19,746 nucleotides of DNA. It comes from Bacteroides_D sp963543925. Its GTDB lineage: Bacteria; Bacteroidota; Bacteroidia; Bacteroidales; CAJPTX01. The notes under the pieces are model-generated. The model worked only from the letters and a program-made list of their open reading frames with translations. It was not told the DNA's origin and did no database searches. Position 1 is the stretch's first letter; each line of letters begins with the position of its first letter. The translations under genes were made by a program, and so were the position numbers. Where the stretch lies: positions 1-19,746 of the forward strand of contig CAUUCP010000042.1 of assembly GCA_963543925.1 (NCBI GenBank), written 5' to 3'. Positions 1 to 7,255 of the stretch are shown one piece after another.

Positions 1-284
1 TTTATATGTGACAAGCGTCTCCTTTTAATGTTGCATTTGTCTTTTGAATTTGGGTTGTTAATTCACCGCGTAAACCCCATTGTCCCAAAATTTTAGAAAT
101 AGCAGGCGATCGCGAAGATGAACGCTCGGAAGCGCAAAAGCAACAAGAGAGTGACTATTATCAACAGCTTCGTTACACCGATTCTGGAATCGATCATGAA
201 ACACGCTTCGTGAAAAAGGAAGATAATTTTCCGAAAGGGAACATGTTCGGAATCGCGCCATTAGTGAGCGTCGCTGTTTTGTAG
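1..284 (+). pseudogene. C-terminal remnant of an unrecognised gene, probably frameshifted
   Basis: The plus strand reads as plausible protein here in two successive frames. Frame 1 is open from the window edge to a stop at 94-96. The third frame is open from 48 to a TAG at 282-284 and encodes a charged, natural-looking stretch (about ILEIAGDREDERSEAQKQQE, then YYQQLRYTDSGIDHETRFVK and a hydrophobic end). Its only in-frame ATG is close to the end. Joining the frames at the A/T homopolymers near 86-95 would give one continuous C-terminus, so a decayed gene or a gene with a frameshift running in from the left is the likeliest reading. I do not recognise the family. A 77-codon minus-strand frame over the same bases looks like its shadow. 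Confidence 0.35.
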
Positions 285-399
285 AGCACACCTCGGGCGG
301 TATTCAACTTTGCTTTATAGAGGGTTTGGTGGTGGAAGAGCATGTTATGTCGGGGTGAAAGATACGAGGTGCTTGCGCAATGTTCTCAGATACTGTCCT

Positions 400-438
400 A
401 AAAAAAACCGCCCTTCTACCTCAACAGCAGAAAGACGG
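400..438 (-). terminator. Rho-independent terminator of the C10 protease gene
   Basis: Read on the minus strand, 438-429 (CCGTCTTTCT) pairs with 417-408 (AGAAGGGCGG) across an 11-base loop. All ten positions pair if two G-U wobbles are allowed, and eight T residues follow (407-400). On the plus strand the wobbles become A-C mismatches, so the structure suits minus-strand transcripts. It lies about 100 bases past the stop codon at 540. I saw no other gene in 285-539. Confidence 0.7.
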
Positions 439-539
439 CTTTCACACACTCAGGAAGAGGACCTTCTTTTATACCCCTCTGGTCTTTTGCCGTTCTCTTA
501 ACCTTCTAAACAGTCAAGGATGGGGATACACCGATAATA

Positions 540-3503
540 CTAGTCGTCTTCAGCCTCGTTATCATCGTCGCTGTGTATGGCATCTTTTTCAAATGTAGCT
601 TCTACAGTGACCTCGTAATCGGGCATTGTGAAACGACACTCGGTATCGCTTACTAGGGTATAATCGATCTTTACGTTTTTCGCACTGCTCTTGTAAATGG
701 TAATGGTTTCGAGGTGATAATCCTCATCGGGTGTTGCCTCTAACATTACCCATGTATCCACTTCCAGCTCCCCCTCATTGAGGATCTCTATTTTGCCATG
801 TGCGGAGGGCAAGATTGTAACAGGACAGTGGTTAGCACTTTCGGTGGACTGTTCAGGAGTTTGTTGTTCCTCTTGTTCTTGTTGTTCCCCCTGTTGTTCC
901 TCTTGTTGTTGTTCTTCTTGTTCTTCCTCTTGTTGTTCCCCCTGTTGTTCATCCTGTTCTTCATCCTTTTCAAAGCTCACCTGCACGGTCACTGGGTAGG
1001 CTGGCATCTTGAAACGATACTCCGAGTCACTGACCTTGGCGGGGGGAAGGGTAACTCCGTCCTCTCCACTCTTATAAATCGTGAGGGTGGAGAGATGGTA
1101 ATGGGGATCGGGGGTAAGGGTTAAAGTGACTTCGGTATTGGCAGCAACCTCTCCTTTTTCCGACACCTTTACTGCACCATGGGGTGCGGACAGTAGGGTA
1201 AGCGAATAGGTAGTAGGAGATTGAGGTTGTGGTTGAGGGGCATCCTTTTCAAAGCTCACCTGCACGGTCACTGGGTAGGCTGGCATCTTGAAACGATACT
1301 CCGAGTCACTGACCTTGGCGGGGGGAAGGGTAACTCCGTCCTCTCCACTCTTATAAATCGTGAGGGTGGAGAGATGGTAATGGGGATCGGGGGTAAGGGT
1401 TAAAGTGACTTCGGTATTGGCAGCAACCTCTCCTTTTTCCGACACCTTTACTGCACCATGGGGTGCGGACAGTAGGGTAATAGGATGAGACGAGGTGCCG
1501 TAGGTAGGTATAGGCAATTGATATTCTCCCTGTTCTACCGCAAAGGGGTATTTACAAAGAACGTCAAGGACACCGTCGTCACCTTTTCTTGCCATGAAGA
1601 ACGTATAATGCTCTCCTGAGGGTAAATAGAGCGGCTTACGGAGTGTAACCTCGATGTGCTTACCTGGTTCTATTACATAGGTGGGGAGTTTCTCTAGCAA
1701 AGAGAGCACTGCAATTTTTTCTCCTTTGATGTAGGTCACCCAATTGTTTAGATAGGCTCCCGCATCACCTTTTGCACTCAACCTGAAGCGCACGGTGTAG
1801 TCCGCGCCTCCCTTTACTCTATCTGTTTTTTCTAGGAGTTCGATATCGGGGGCAGTGGTGTTGTAATGTGCAGCTGGCTGTATGGTTATACTCGCAATGG
1901 GTTGTGTAGCAATCTTTCCCATTTTGAAGGCGTTCTGTTCATCTGCAAAGAAGTGAAGATACTTATCCTGGGCACGGAGTGGTCCTTTAATAGGAGTACG
2001 GATGGTGACCTCGTCACCAGGGGATAACTCCACCATTTCTAGGATAGGGCAATCATCTAGCGAGGTGTAGGGTGTGGGGGTCTTCGTGTCGCTATAAGAA
2101 GCTTGTATAGTGGAGAGGTAGCGCTTCGTTCCTGTGTTCTTTACACTCCACTCCACCGCATTGTAGTTATTTATATGAAGAGTAGTGGTGCTCTTCCAAG
2201 AGATCTCCAAGTGTGGGAGTTGCGGTTGCGTATCCTCTACCACCTCCACCGTTCTTTTGGAATTTGCAATCGTGACGCGTACCCAACGTTTATCCGAACT
2301 GCTTAGGGGATAGTAAGCGTTGTTATCTACCTCATAGACATAGGGACGGAGGGAGTAGCTGCCATCAGGAATCCCTGCGCAGTTACACTGGTCACATCTG
2401 AGACGGTAGACAAAGGGTTGTAATGTAGTAGGCTTTTCGGTCGACACAAATCGACGGATCTCATCCCCCTTTTCATTCAGAAGCGCTAGGGCAAGTCGCA
2501 CGGGACGCCCTACCTTGGATTTCGTTCTTAGCCCCTTTACGCCAATATCTTGAATAGGGACAGAAATGGGATAGGTACCCAGCGACCAGGACGGGTCAGC
2601 ATCCAGTACGTCGTAGGTATAATCTCGTTCATCGGACTCGGCAGCACTGCATTTTATGGCGGGACAGATTCCGATGATCGCCATCGGGTAGTAACTGTAG
2701 TCATGCTTTCCATCAATGAGCTTATGCAGCATAAAATAGCCGTTGTAGAAGCCATCATCCGCCCCCCAATTGACATGGAAGTACCCATTTCCGTCATACC
2801 CGTCTATAATGAAGGAGTGTCCTCCCTCAGCTGGGTTGTAATGAGATCCAGCGTAGATAACGGGACGCCCTGCTTGTAATTCGGACAATATGAGCTGTTG
2901 CCAAGCACGCCAAGAATAGTTAGCGGATCGCACGAACCTGAGGGATGGCGCATAGTCGAAGTGCTCCAAAAGAGCATGGTAGATGTTCGAAAAATCACTT
3001 GGGCTATCCCCAAGCCCATAGTTCATCTTTAGGGCCTTTCCGATTTCACGCATTAGATATGCCACGGCTTCTTTTTCTTCTTGCGAGGCATTCGTGGCAT
3101 CGTTTGGCATCTTCGCCCAATCGAAAGGTTTGGTACAGAACTCGTGCTCCCCTTGTACTGTACCTTTACCTTGTGGCGGCCAAGCATAGTATCGCATAAT
3201 TTGGGCACAAGCGGTAGCATTACATCCTGTTAGAGTATGTGCACCTTGGATTTCTGGCGTAAAGAGGTCATACGGATGCCCTTGTCCCCAAATCAACCCA
3301 CGAAGGAGTGGAGGTACGACCTTTGTCGCATCACACAACACTTGAGTAGAAGGGTCTTGAGCCGCACTGTATCCCTCTTCCTCCACTGCTGAATAACCGC
3401 TGAGGTACGCAGGGGTGTGTGAAATGGGTATTGCCCATGCCTTTAATGCACTACACAGTAGTATGAACCACAAGAGCTGGATAGTGTTTCTGCTTTTTCT
3501 CAT
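540..3503 (-). CDS. C10 (streptopain/PrtT-like) cysteine protease with InlB-type repeats, lacking propeptide and T9SS tail
   Basis: A secreted papain-fold cysteine protease of MEROPS family C10. Residues 1-24 form a signal peptide ending at AWA. The catalytic domain (about 62-285) has Cys94 in TGCNATACAQIMRYYAWP and His229 in GGHSFIIDGYDGNGYFHVNWG, matching the SpeB Cys/His motifs. An Ig-like middle region (about 285-660) follows, then two identical 80-residue repeats of divergent InlB type (about 675-754 and 768-847), a Glu/Gln-rich linker, a third diverged repeat and an acidic tail. Only about 37 residues separate the signal peptide from the mature-like start VVPPLLRGLIWGQG, so the inhibitory Spi-type propeptide present in the paralogue at 7256-10675 is absent. 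No T9SS sorting domain is visible. The family call is firm; the substrate and final location are unknown. Confidence 0.9.
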   Translation of the reverse strand: MRKSRNTIQLLWFILLCSALKAWAIPISHTPAYLSGYSAVEEEGYSAAQDPSTQVLCDATKVVPPLLRGLIWGQGHPYDLFTPEIQGAHTLTGCNATACAQIMRYYAWPPQGKGTVQGEHEFCTKPFDWAKMPNDATNASQEEKEAVAYLMREIGKALKMNYGLGDSPSDFSNIYHALLEHFDYAPSLRFVRSANYSWRAWQQLILSELQAGRPVIYAGSHYNPAEGGHSFIIDGYDGNGYFHVNWGADDGFYNGYFMLHKLIDGKHDYSYYPMAIIGICPAIKCSAAESDERDYTYDVLDADPSWSLGTYPISVPIQDIGVKGLRTKSKVGRPVRLALALLNEKGDEIRRFVSTEKPTTLQPFVYRLRCDQCNCAGIPDGSYSLRPYVYEVDNNAYYPLSSSDKRWVRVTIANSKRTVEVVEDTQPQLPHLEISWKSTTTLHINNYNAVEWSVKNTGTKRYLSTIQASYSDTKTPTPYTSLDDCPILEMVELSPGDEVTIRTPIKGPLRAQDKYLHFFADEQNAFKMGKIATQPIASITIQPAAHYNTTAPDIELLEKTDRVKGGADYTVRFRLSAKGDAGAYLNNWVTYIKGEKIAVLSLLEKLPTYVIEPGKHIEVTLRKPLYLPSGEHYTFFMARKGDDGVLDVLCKYPFAVEQGEYQLPIPTYGTSSHPITLLSAPHGAVKVSEKGEVAANTEVTLTLTPDPHYHLSTLTIYKSGEDGVTLPPAKVSDSEYRFKMPAYPVTVQVSFEKDAPQPQPQSPTTYSLTLLSAPHGAVKVSEKGEVAANTEVTLTLTPDPHYHLSTLTIYKSGEDGVTLPPAKVSDSEYRFKMPAYPVTVQVSFEKDEEQDEQQGEQQEEEQEEQQQEEQQGEQQEQEEQQTPEQSTESANHCPVTILPSAHGKIEILNEGELEVDTWVMLEATPDEDYHLETITIYKSSAKNVKIDYTLVSDTECRFTMPDYEVTVEATFEKDAIHSDDDNEAEDD
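833..961 (-). repeat. Glu/Gln-rich low-complexity linker inside the C10 protease
   Basis: The coding strand consists mostly of GAA, GAG and CAA/CAG codons and specifies blocks such as EEQDEQQGEQQEEEQEEQQQ. It joins the second perfect repeat to the diverged third repeat. Such triplet-rich DNA can change length by slippage while keeping frame. Open frames on the opposite strand here (Cys/Ser- or Leu/Phe-rich) and in the other minus frame (Asn/Lys-rich) are compositional shadows. Confidence 0.85.
962..1480 (-). repeat. Two perfect 240-bp direct repeats (962-1201 and 1241-1480)
   Basis: Bases 962-1201 and 1241-1480 match at every position I compared, with a period of 279 bp (93 codons), so the copies stay in frame. 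Each encodes an 80-residue unit centred on TPDPHYHLSTLTIYKSGEDG and ending in MPAYPVTVQVSFEKD. The 39-bp spacer encodes a Pro/Gln-rich linker (APQPQPQSPTTYS). Complete nucleotide identity including silent sites indicates a recent duplication or ongoing gene conversion. A third, diverged copy of the unit lies at the C-terminus of the same protein, and a single homologous unit is in the paralogous protease. Confidence 0.97.
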
Positions 3504-3540
3504 AACCGTATATCTGTTTAGTTGTCCAATTTTCTAAGCT

Positions 3541-3548
3541 CAAATTTA
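3541..3548 (-). promoter_or_regulatory. Bacteroidota -7 promoter element upstream of the C10 protease
   Basis: The minus strand reads TAAATTTG, an exact match to the TAnnTTTG element used by the primary sigma factor of Bacteroidota, 37 bases before the ATG at 3503. No clear -33 TTTG box lies at the usual distance. The rest of 3504-3734, between the divergent genes, shows only a short palindrome (CCTACAGTGTAGG, 3627-3639) and a near-match TAACTTTC upstream of the plus-strand gene. Confidence 0.45.
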
Positions 3549-3734
3549 CAGTTTCGGTAAAAATACAGTCGGTAAATCAGGAGTATGGCACTTTGGGGAG
3601 TGAAATCCAGCTTCCACAATATACTACCTACAGTGTAGGCATAGATTCTAGCCCCTTTTACAGGACTGTCAATTCTCTCCCCCATCCCATGCGAGGAATT
3701 TTAGTAACTTTCGCAAGATAAAGAAGATAAGATC

Positions 3735-5348
3735 ATGACGACAAAACGCAGAATGCCTATCGGCGAACAGAGCTTTCAAAATCTTCGTAACGATGGTTGT
3801 GTCTACGTGGATAAGACTCCGTACCTCTACAACTTAGTAACCCAAGGGCGGTATTATTTCTTAAGTCGTCCTCGCCGCTTTGGCAAGAGCCTATTCCTCT
3901 CAACCCTCGAAGCCTATTTCCTTGGGAAGAAAGAGCTGTTTAATGGGCTTTATCTAGAGCGAGCCGAGACCGAGCTAGCATCGGAGGAGGGGCGTAAGGC
4001 TTGGCAGGAGTATCCAGTCCTTTACATAACCTTGAACGAAGAGCACTATACAAGCGAATTTGAGCTTAACAATACACTAAACGTCGTATTGACCGAGTGG
4101 GAAAAGCGCTATGAGACAGCACCTACGGAACAGACCTATTCGAGTCGTTTCCGCGGCGTCATACAGCGAGCTTATAAAAAGACAGGGCAACAGGTGGTCA
4201 TATTGATTGATGAGTATGATAAACCTCTACTAGATACGCTAGGCGAACCCGAGCTTCATGCAAAGATCAAAAATACCCTCCACGGCTTCTATTCCGTCAT
4301 AAAAGGAAGTAACGAATACCTGCGCTTTGTCTTCCTTACGGGCATCTCACGCTTCAGCAAGCTAACAATCTTCAGTGGTCTTAACAACTTGGAAGATATT
4401 AGCATGACGTCTGCCTACGCGGGGATTTGCGGTATTACGGAGGCGGAGCTCACGACGAACTTCGCTCAGGAAATAGATGCGCTGGCCGCGGAGCTCACAC
4501 TTTCACACGAAGAAGCCCTTGCGGTATTGAAAAAGCGCTATGACGGTTATCTTTTTACTCCTCGCAAGGAGCATGTTTACAACCCCTTTAGCTTATTGAA
4601 TGTATTGAAGAGTAAAGAGTTAGGAGACTATTGGTATGCCACGGGGACGCCCACCTTCCTCGTAGAGAAGCTCAAACGTGAGCGGCATTACTTTCCTAGT
4701 TTTGAAAAAGGGGTAGTGGTACCCAAAATTATCTTGGAGAATTACAGTACAGACTCTCAGGATATTGTCCCCATACTCTTTCAAGCAGGGTATCTGACGA
4801 TCAAAGATTACCGCCCCGCGAGCGAGACCTATCTTCTAGGCTTTCCAAATGATGAGGTGAAGTATAGCTTCCTCGGCAACCTACAGCCCATCCTCGCCCC
4901 CATGAAATACTCCGAGACAGGGGCTGCGGTATGGGAGTTTCAAGAGGCAATCGAGACGGGCAAGGTCGAGAAGATAATGGAGAAAATAGAGTCTCTATTA
5001 GCAGGCGTACCTTACGATAATATCAGTGATGTAGAATACCGCGAGCGTGACGCGCAAATAGCCTTATACTTCATCTTTACCCTATTAGGGAAATTTGTCC
5101 ACACGGAGGTGCACAACAACAAAGGTCGGGCAGATATTATCGTTCACACGGACGAGGTGATTTACATCTTTGAGTTAAAGCTCTGGAGTGCAGGGACTCC
5201 CGAGGATGCCATCGAGCAAATTATAGCACAGGGTTATGCAACCCCTTACCAAGCGTCGCATAAGAAAGTCCTTTTGATAGGCGCTTCATTTGACGAGCAA
5301 AAGCGCAATATCGGCTCGTGGTCTTCACGCCAGACGGGCGGAATTTAA
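3735..5348 (+). CDS. AAA-ATPase-like / PD-(D/E)XK nuclease-like protein (DUF1703 type)
   Basis: This 537-residue protein belongs to a family, often present in many copies, found across Bacteroidota, in which an N-terminal AAA-ATPase-like module is joined to a C-terminal PD-(D/E)XK nuclease-like module. The N-terminus PIGEQSFQNLRNDGCVYVDKT is typical. A Walker-A-like motif RPRRFGKSLFLSTL (45-58, Lys51-Ser52) and a Walker-B-like VVILIDEYDKP (about 154-164) follow. Near the end, GRADIIVHTDEVIYIFELKL supplies Asp467, Glu480 and Lys482 of a nuclease core. It is the only clear plus-strand gene in the window and stands alone between a C10 protease and the hip operon. The last residues (SSRQTGGI) may be frameshifted. 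The biological role is not established; a mobile or defence function is only inference. Confidence 0.88.
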   Translation: MTTKRRMPIGEQSFQNLRNDGCVYVDKTPYLYNLVTQGRYYFLSRPRRFGKSLFLSTLEAYFLGKKELFNGLYLERAETELASEEGRKAWQEYPVLYITLNEEHYTSEFELNNTLNVVLTEWEKRYETAPTEQTYSSRFRGVIQRAYKKTGQQVVILIDEYDKPLLDTLGEPELHAKIKNTLHGFYSVIKGSNEYLRFVFLTGISRFSKLTIFSGLNNLEDISMTSAYAGICGITEAELTTNFAQEIDALAAELTLSHEEALAVLKKRYDGYLFTPRKEHVYNPFSLLNVLKSKELGDYWYATGTPTFLVEKLKRERHYFPSFEKGVVVPKIILENYSTDSQDIVPILFQAGYLTIKDYRPASETYLLGFPNDEVKYSFLGNLQPILAPMKYSETGAAVWEFQEAIETGKVEKIMEKIESLLAGVPYDNISDVEYRERDAQIALYFIFTLLGKFVHTEVHNNKGRADIIVHTDEVIYIFELKLWSAGTPEDAIEQIIAQGYATPYQASHKKVLLIGASFDEQKRNIGSWSSRQTGGI

Positions 5349-5552
5349 GGCACTCCTCATCCTAGACAGGTTGAGGGATTATTGTGGGTTGAATTCAGCG
5401 GGTGAAAAGCAGGTGTAGCGCGTTACTTGCGCCCTTTCCCGCGAGGGGCGGCTTTACGAATCGCATCTTCTCGTTGAGCTCCGTCGATAACATAGCTGTC
5501 GCGAGTTGCATTCAAACTTGAATCCAGCTGTATTCCTCTTAGGACATTCCCC
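5349..5552. other. Intergenic region with a possible minus-strand gene remnant
   Basis: This stretch lies between the convergent 3' ends of the AAA/nuclease-like gene and hipT. One minus-strand frame is open from 5578 to a TAA at 5423. It encodes a plausible C-terminus (about QLDSSLNATRDSYVIDGAQR, then EDAIRKAAPRGKGRK), out of frame with hipT and without an ATG. It may be a leftover of a deleted gene or chance. I see no convincing terminator. Confidence 0.3.
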
Positions 5553-6494
5553 CTAAAACACTTTAAGTGCTCTAGCCTCTACCCCCTCTCGATACGCCTC
5601 CTGCATAGCCGTGGGGAGGAAGCTCTGACGTATACAGTCATCCCATACGGGGATGACTTTCTGGAAACGCGCAAAGAGATTGTCACAAACCTTAGGAGAG
5701 AGCCCCGAGGCGGTCATTGCTTCAAGAAAATGTTGTCGAGTAAGCTTACGCTTCTTTCCACAAAGGGGCATGGCAAGCTCGTCTTTGTCAGAGGGGATCA
5801 CCAATGCCGTCGACAAAAGGTCGTAAGCAGGCGTGAGTTGATACGCATCGCCATCTGGGGCGTAGAGCGAGTAATTTTTGAGATGCATATCGGCATTCCC
5901 CACCAGCCAAGCAAAGAAGACCTGTTCCCAATACTTTATCAAATCGAGCTTTGGCACGGAACTATATTGCAGAATAAGCTTAGCGATCAATTCGTGCGAC
6001 CCCCGATACTTGTACTCTGTAAGCCGCTCAGCAATCTGACACATATCCTCCATCGGGAGCTTCTCCCCATTCGGCATTCGATCGATACGCCGCGTAATAT
6101 AGGCAAGCTCTCCGTCGCTAAAACGAATAAGCCCATGCGGCACAGTCTCTATCTTGGCCAACTCGGCAAGGTGCATGGTAAGGTCTTCCAATTCTGGCAA
6201 ATGCGGATAAAGCTCCGTTTGCGGCTTAAGGATAAACCGCCCCCATAAACCCACAATGGTGAAGCGCTTTGAGGAGTAGTCGGTCGTGGTAATGTCTAAC
6301 GAAAGCTTGGGTTGTACGCCCGTGAGTGTCGTATGCGAACGAATGACCTCGTCTGCCAAGCTGCGCACCTCCTTGCTCGTATAAGGTAATAACGGAGGCT
6401 TGGGCATCCCGAACAACTTGCGACTACAACGTGGGTGAAAATCACCCTCTCCAGCCCCGAGAGGTTCGTAACAATAGAGACACCTAGTCGTCAT
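5553..6494 (-). CDS. hipT: HipT-like serine/threonine kinase toxin (HipA C-terminal kinase domain)
   Basis: A 313-residue HipA-family protein kinase, the probable toxin of a three-gene HipBST-type module. It opens with a zinc-ribbon-like motif, CLYCYEPLGAGEGDFHPRC (Cys5, Cys8, His20, Cys23). The Gly-rich-loop region is SHTTLTGVQPKLSL (53-66), and FILKP contains Lys90, the likely ATP-binding lysine. The catalytic loop is GNADMHLKN (199-207, Asp202, Asn207) and the metal-binding Asp224 lies in TPAYDLLS. The N-terminal subdomain present in one-piece HipA is missing and is encoded by the preceding gene instead. Its ATG lies inside the end of hipS (11-base overlap), implying translational coupling. 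Where Escherichia coli HipT has an autophosphorylated Ser-x-Ser, this protein has Thr56-Leu-Thr58. The target is unknown; aminoacyl-tRNA synthetases are the targets in characterised relatives. Confidence 0.88.
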   Translation of the reverse strand: MTTRCLYCYEPLGAGEGDFHPRCSRKLFGMPKPPLLPYTSKEVRSLADEVIRSHTTLTGVQPKLSLDITTTDYSSKRFTIVGLWGRFILKPQTELYPHLPELEDLTMHLAELAKIETVPHGLIRFSDGELAYITRRIDRMPNGEKLPMEDMCQIAERLTEYKYRGSHELIAKLILQYSSVPKLDLIKYWEQVFFAWLVGNADMHLKNYSLYAPDGDAYQLTPAYDLLSTALVIPSDKDELAMPLCGKKRKLTRQHFLEAMTASGLSPKVCDNLFARFQKVIPVWDDCIRQSFLPTAMQEAYREGVEARALKVF

Positions 6495-6819
6495 CTTCCT
6501 GCGTAACCAGCGGTTCTACACTCACTGCACCAATACAGTCGCGACAACACACCATCAGCAATGCCATACGGTCTCTATTGTCTATCTTCCAATTCTTCTG
6601 TGCAATATCTAAGAGCCAGCCCTCTGGGATAAGACCGTCAAAGAATGGGTGCAAGGTCTTACACAAAAACGGCGCTTCCTGCAAGGGCATCGTAAGACTT
6701 ATCGCCCGCGCCTCGGTTAGGGCTAAATAGGCGGGGTCGTAGGAAAAAGAAAAGCCCTTGTCTTTTTCGGTAAGTACCCCTGCCCTTAACGTTTTCCAAT
6801 ACACAACCGCCTGTCTCAT
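6484..6819 (-). CDS. hipS: HipS-like antitoxin (HipA N-terminal domain protein)
   Basis: A 111-residue stand-alone copy of the HipA N-terminal domain. It runs from MRQAVVYWKTLRAGVLTEKD through SFSYDPAYLALTEARAISLT to LHPFFDGLIPEGWLLD and MALLMVCCRDCIGAVSVEPL. I chose the ATG at 6819 because it forms an ATGA overlap with the stop of the upstream regulator and because the domain begins there; an ATG 11 codons earlier would add a stretch overlapping hipB. In characterised HipBST systems this small protein, not HipB, neutralises the kinase, and a conserved Trp contacts the active site; Trp68 in IPEGW is a candidate. The acidic end (VTQEDDD) overlaps the start of hipT. Confidence 0.85.
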   Translation of the reverse strand: MRQAVVYWKTLRAGVLTEKDKGFSFSYDPAYLALTEARAISLTMPLQEAPFLCKTLHPFFDGLIPEGWLLDIAQKNWKIDNRDRMALLMVCCRDCIGAVSVEPLVTQEDDD

Positions 6820-7034
6820 TCCGTCTCTCTTGACATCGGTACAGGACCGCATTCTGTCCCAAACAGCTCCAGAATTTGATTCACCTTATCCAGACGAAGC
6901 GTTGTTTTACCTTGCTCCAAGTCTCGTACGAAACGTAACCCGACTCCCGCCTTCTGTGCTAGCTCTTCTTGTGACAATCTATGCTTCTCACGCATATCTT
7001 TCACATATTGCGCAATGTTTCCCTTTCCCGCCAT
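6816..7034 (-). CDS. hipB: HipB/Y4mF-type XRE-family repressor
   Basis: A 72-residue helix-turn-helix protein of the Cro/C1 (XRE) class that accompanies hip toxins. The HTH runs from about residue 8 to 60. LSQEELAQKAGVGLRFVRDL and EQGKTTLRLDKVNQILELFG are near the Y4mF-family consensus. It is the first gene of the operon, followed by hipS through an ATGA overlap and then hipT. It most likely dimerises and represses its own operon through the three palindromes at 7076-7177. An ATG at 7034 lies 17 bases downstream of an exact -7 element, so the leader is very short. Confidence 0.9.
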   Translation of the reverse strand: MAGKGNIAQYVKDMREKHRLSQEELAQKAGVGLRFVRDLEQGKTTLRLDKVNQILELFGTECGPVPMSRETE

Positions 7035-7051
7035 CCTTTAATTCATTGGCA

Positions 7052-7059
7052 CAAAGATA
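7052..7059 (-). promoter_or_regulatory. -7 promoter element of the hip operon
   Basis: The minus strand reads TATCTTTG, an exact TAnnTTTG match. The predicted -33 region, about 19-21 bases further upstream, falls inside the first palindromic operator (7076-7095). Binding there would block sigma factor access. The transcript would start about 10 bases before the hipB ATG. Confidence 0.6.
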
Positions 7060-7075
7060 AAGAACTAAGCTTCAA

Positions 7076-7177
7076 TTATACCCGATCGGGTATAAACTAC
7101 TTACTACATGCCTCCGTTATACCCGATCGGGTATAAACTGTCTACTATGTGCCTCTATTATACCCGATCGGGTATAG
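7076..7177. promoter_or_regulatory. Array of three palindromic HipB operators with 41-bp period
   Basis: The 18-base palindrome TATACCCGATCGGGTATA occurs without change at 7077-7094, 7118-7135 and 7159-7176. The first two copies extend to a perfect 20-base palindrome. Spacing is exactly 41 bp twice, close to four helical turns, so dimers would line up on one face of the DNA. The 21-base spacers are also related (AACT-four bases-ACTA-three bases-GCCTC). The half-site resembles the E. coli HipB operator TATCC-N8-GGATA. The location directly before hipB and over its promoter supports an autorepression operator array. Confidence 0.85.
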
Positions 7178-7255
7178 TTCACCTTTATACTGCTCGCGCA
7201 CTTGTGCTTCTACACAAAAAGCTCATACAAAGCAATTCTTTGCAACAAAAGAGGA

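Noticed and set aside
58..291. 77-codon minus-strand frame near the left edge
   Set aside because: The plus-strand frames over the same bases give a far more natural protein; this one looks like their shadow.
778..1403. Cys/Ser-rich, Leu/Phe-rich and other frames opposite or alongside the protease linker
   Set aside because: They are compositional shadows of the Glu/Gln-coding repeats and of the duplicated 240-bp unit; two of them share the same end because of the duplication.
6820..6852. Longer HipS start 11 codons upstream
   Set aside because: It would overlap hipB more deeply, and the added residues lie outside the HipA N-terminal domain; the ATGA overlap supports the later ATG.
7076..7177. 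Short regularly spaced repeats resembling a CRISPR array
   Set aside because: The repeats are perfect palindromes of 18-20 bases, the spacers are similar to each other, there are only three copies, and they lie directly before an XRE repressor gene.
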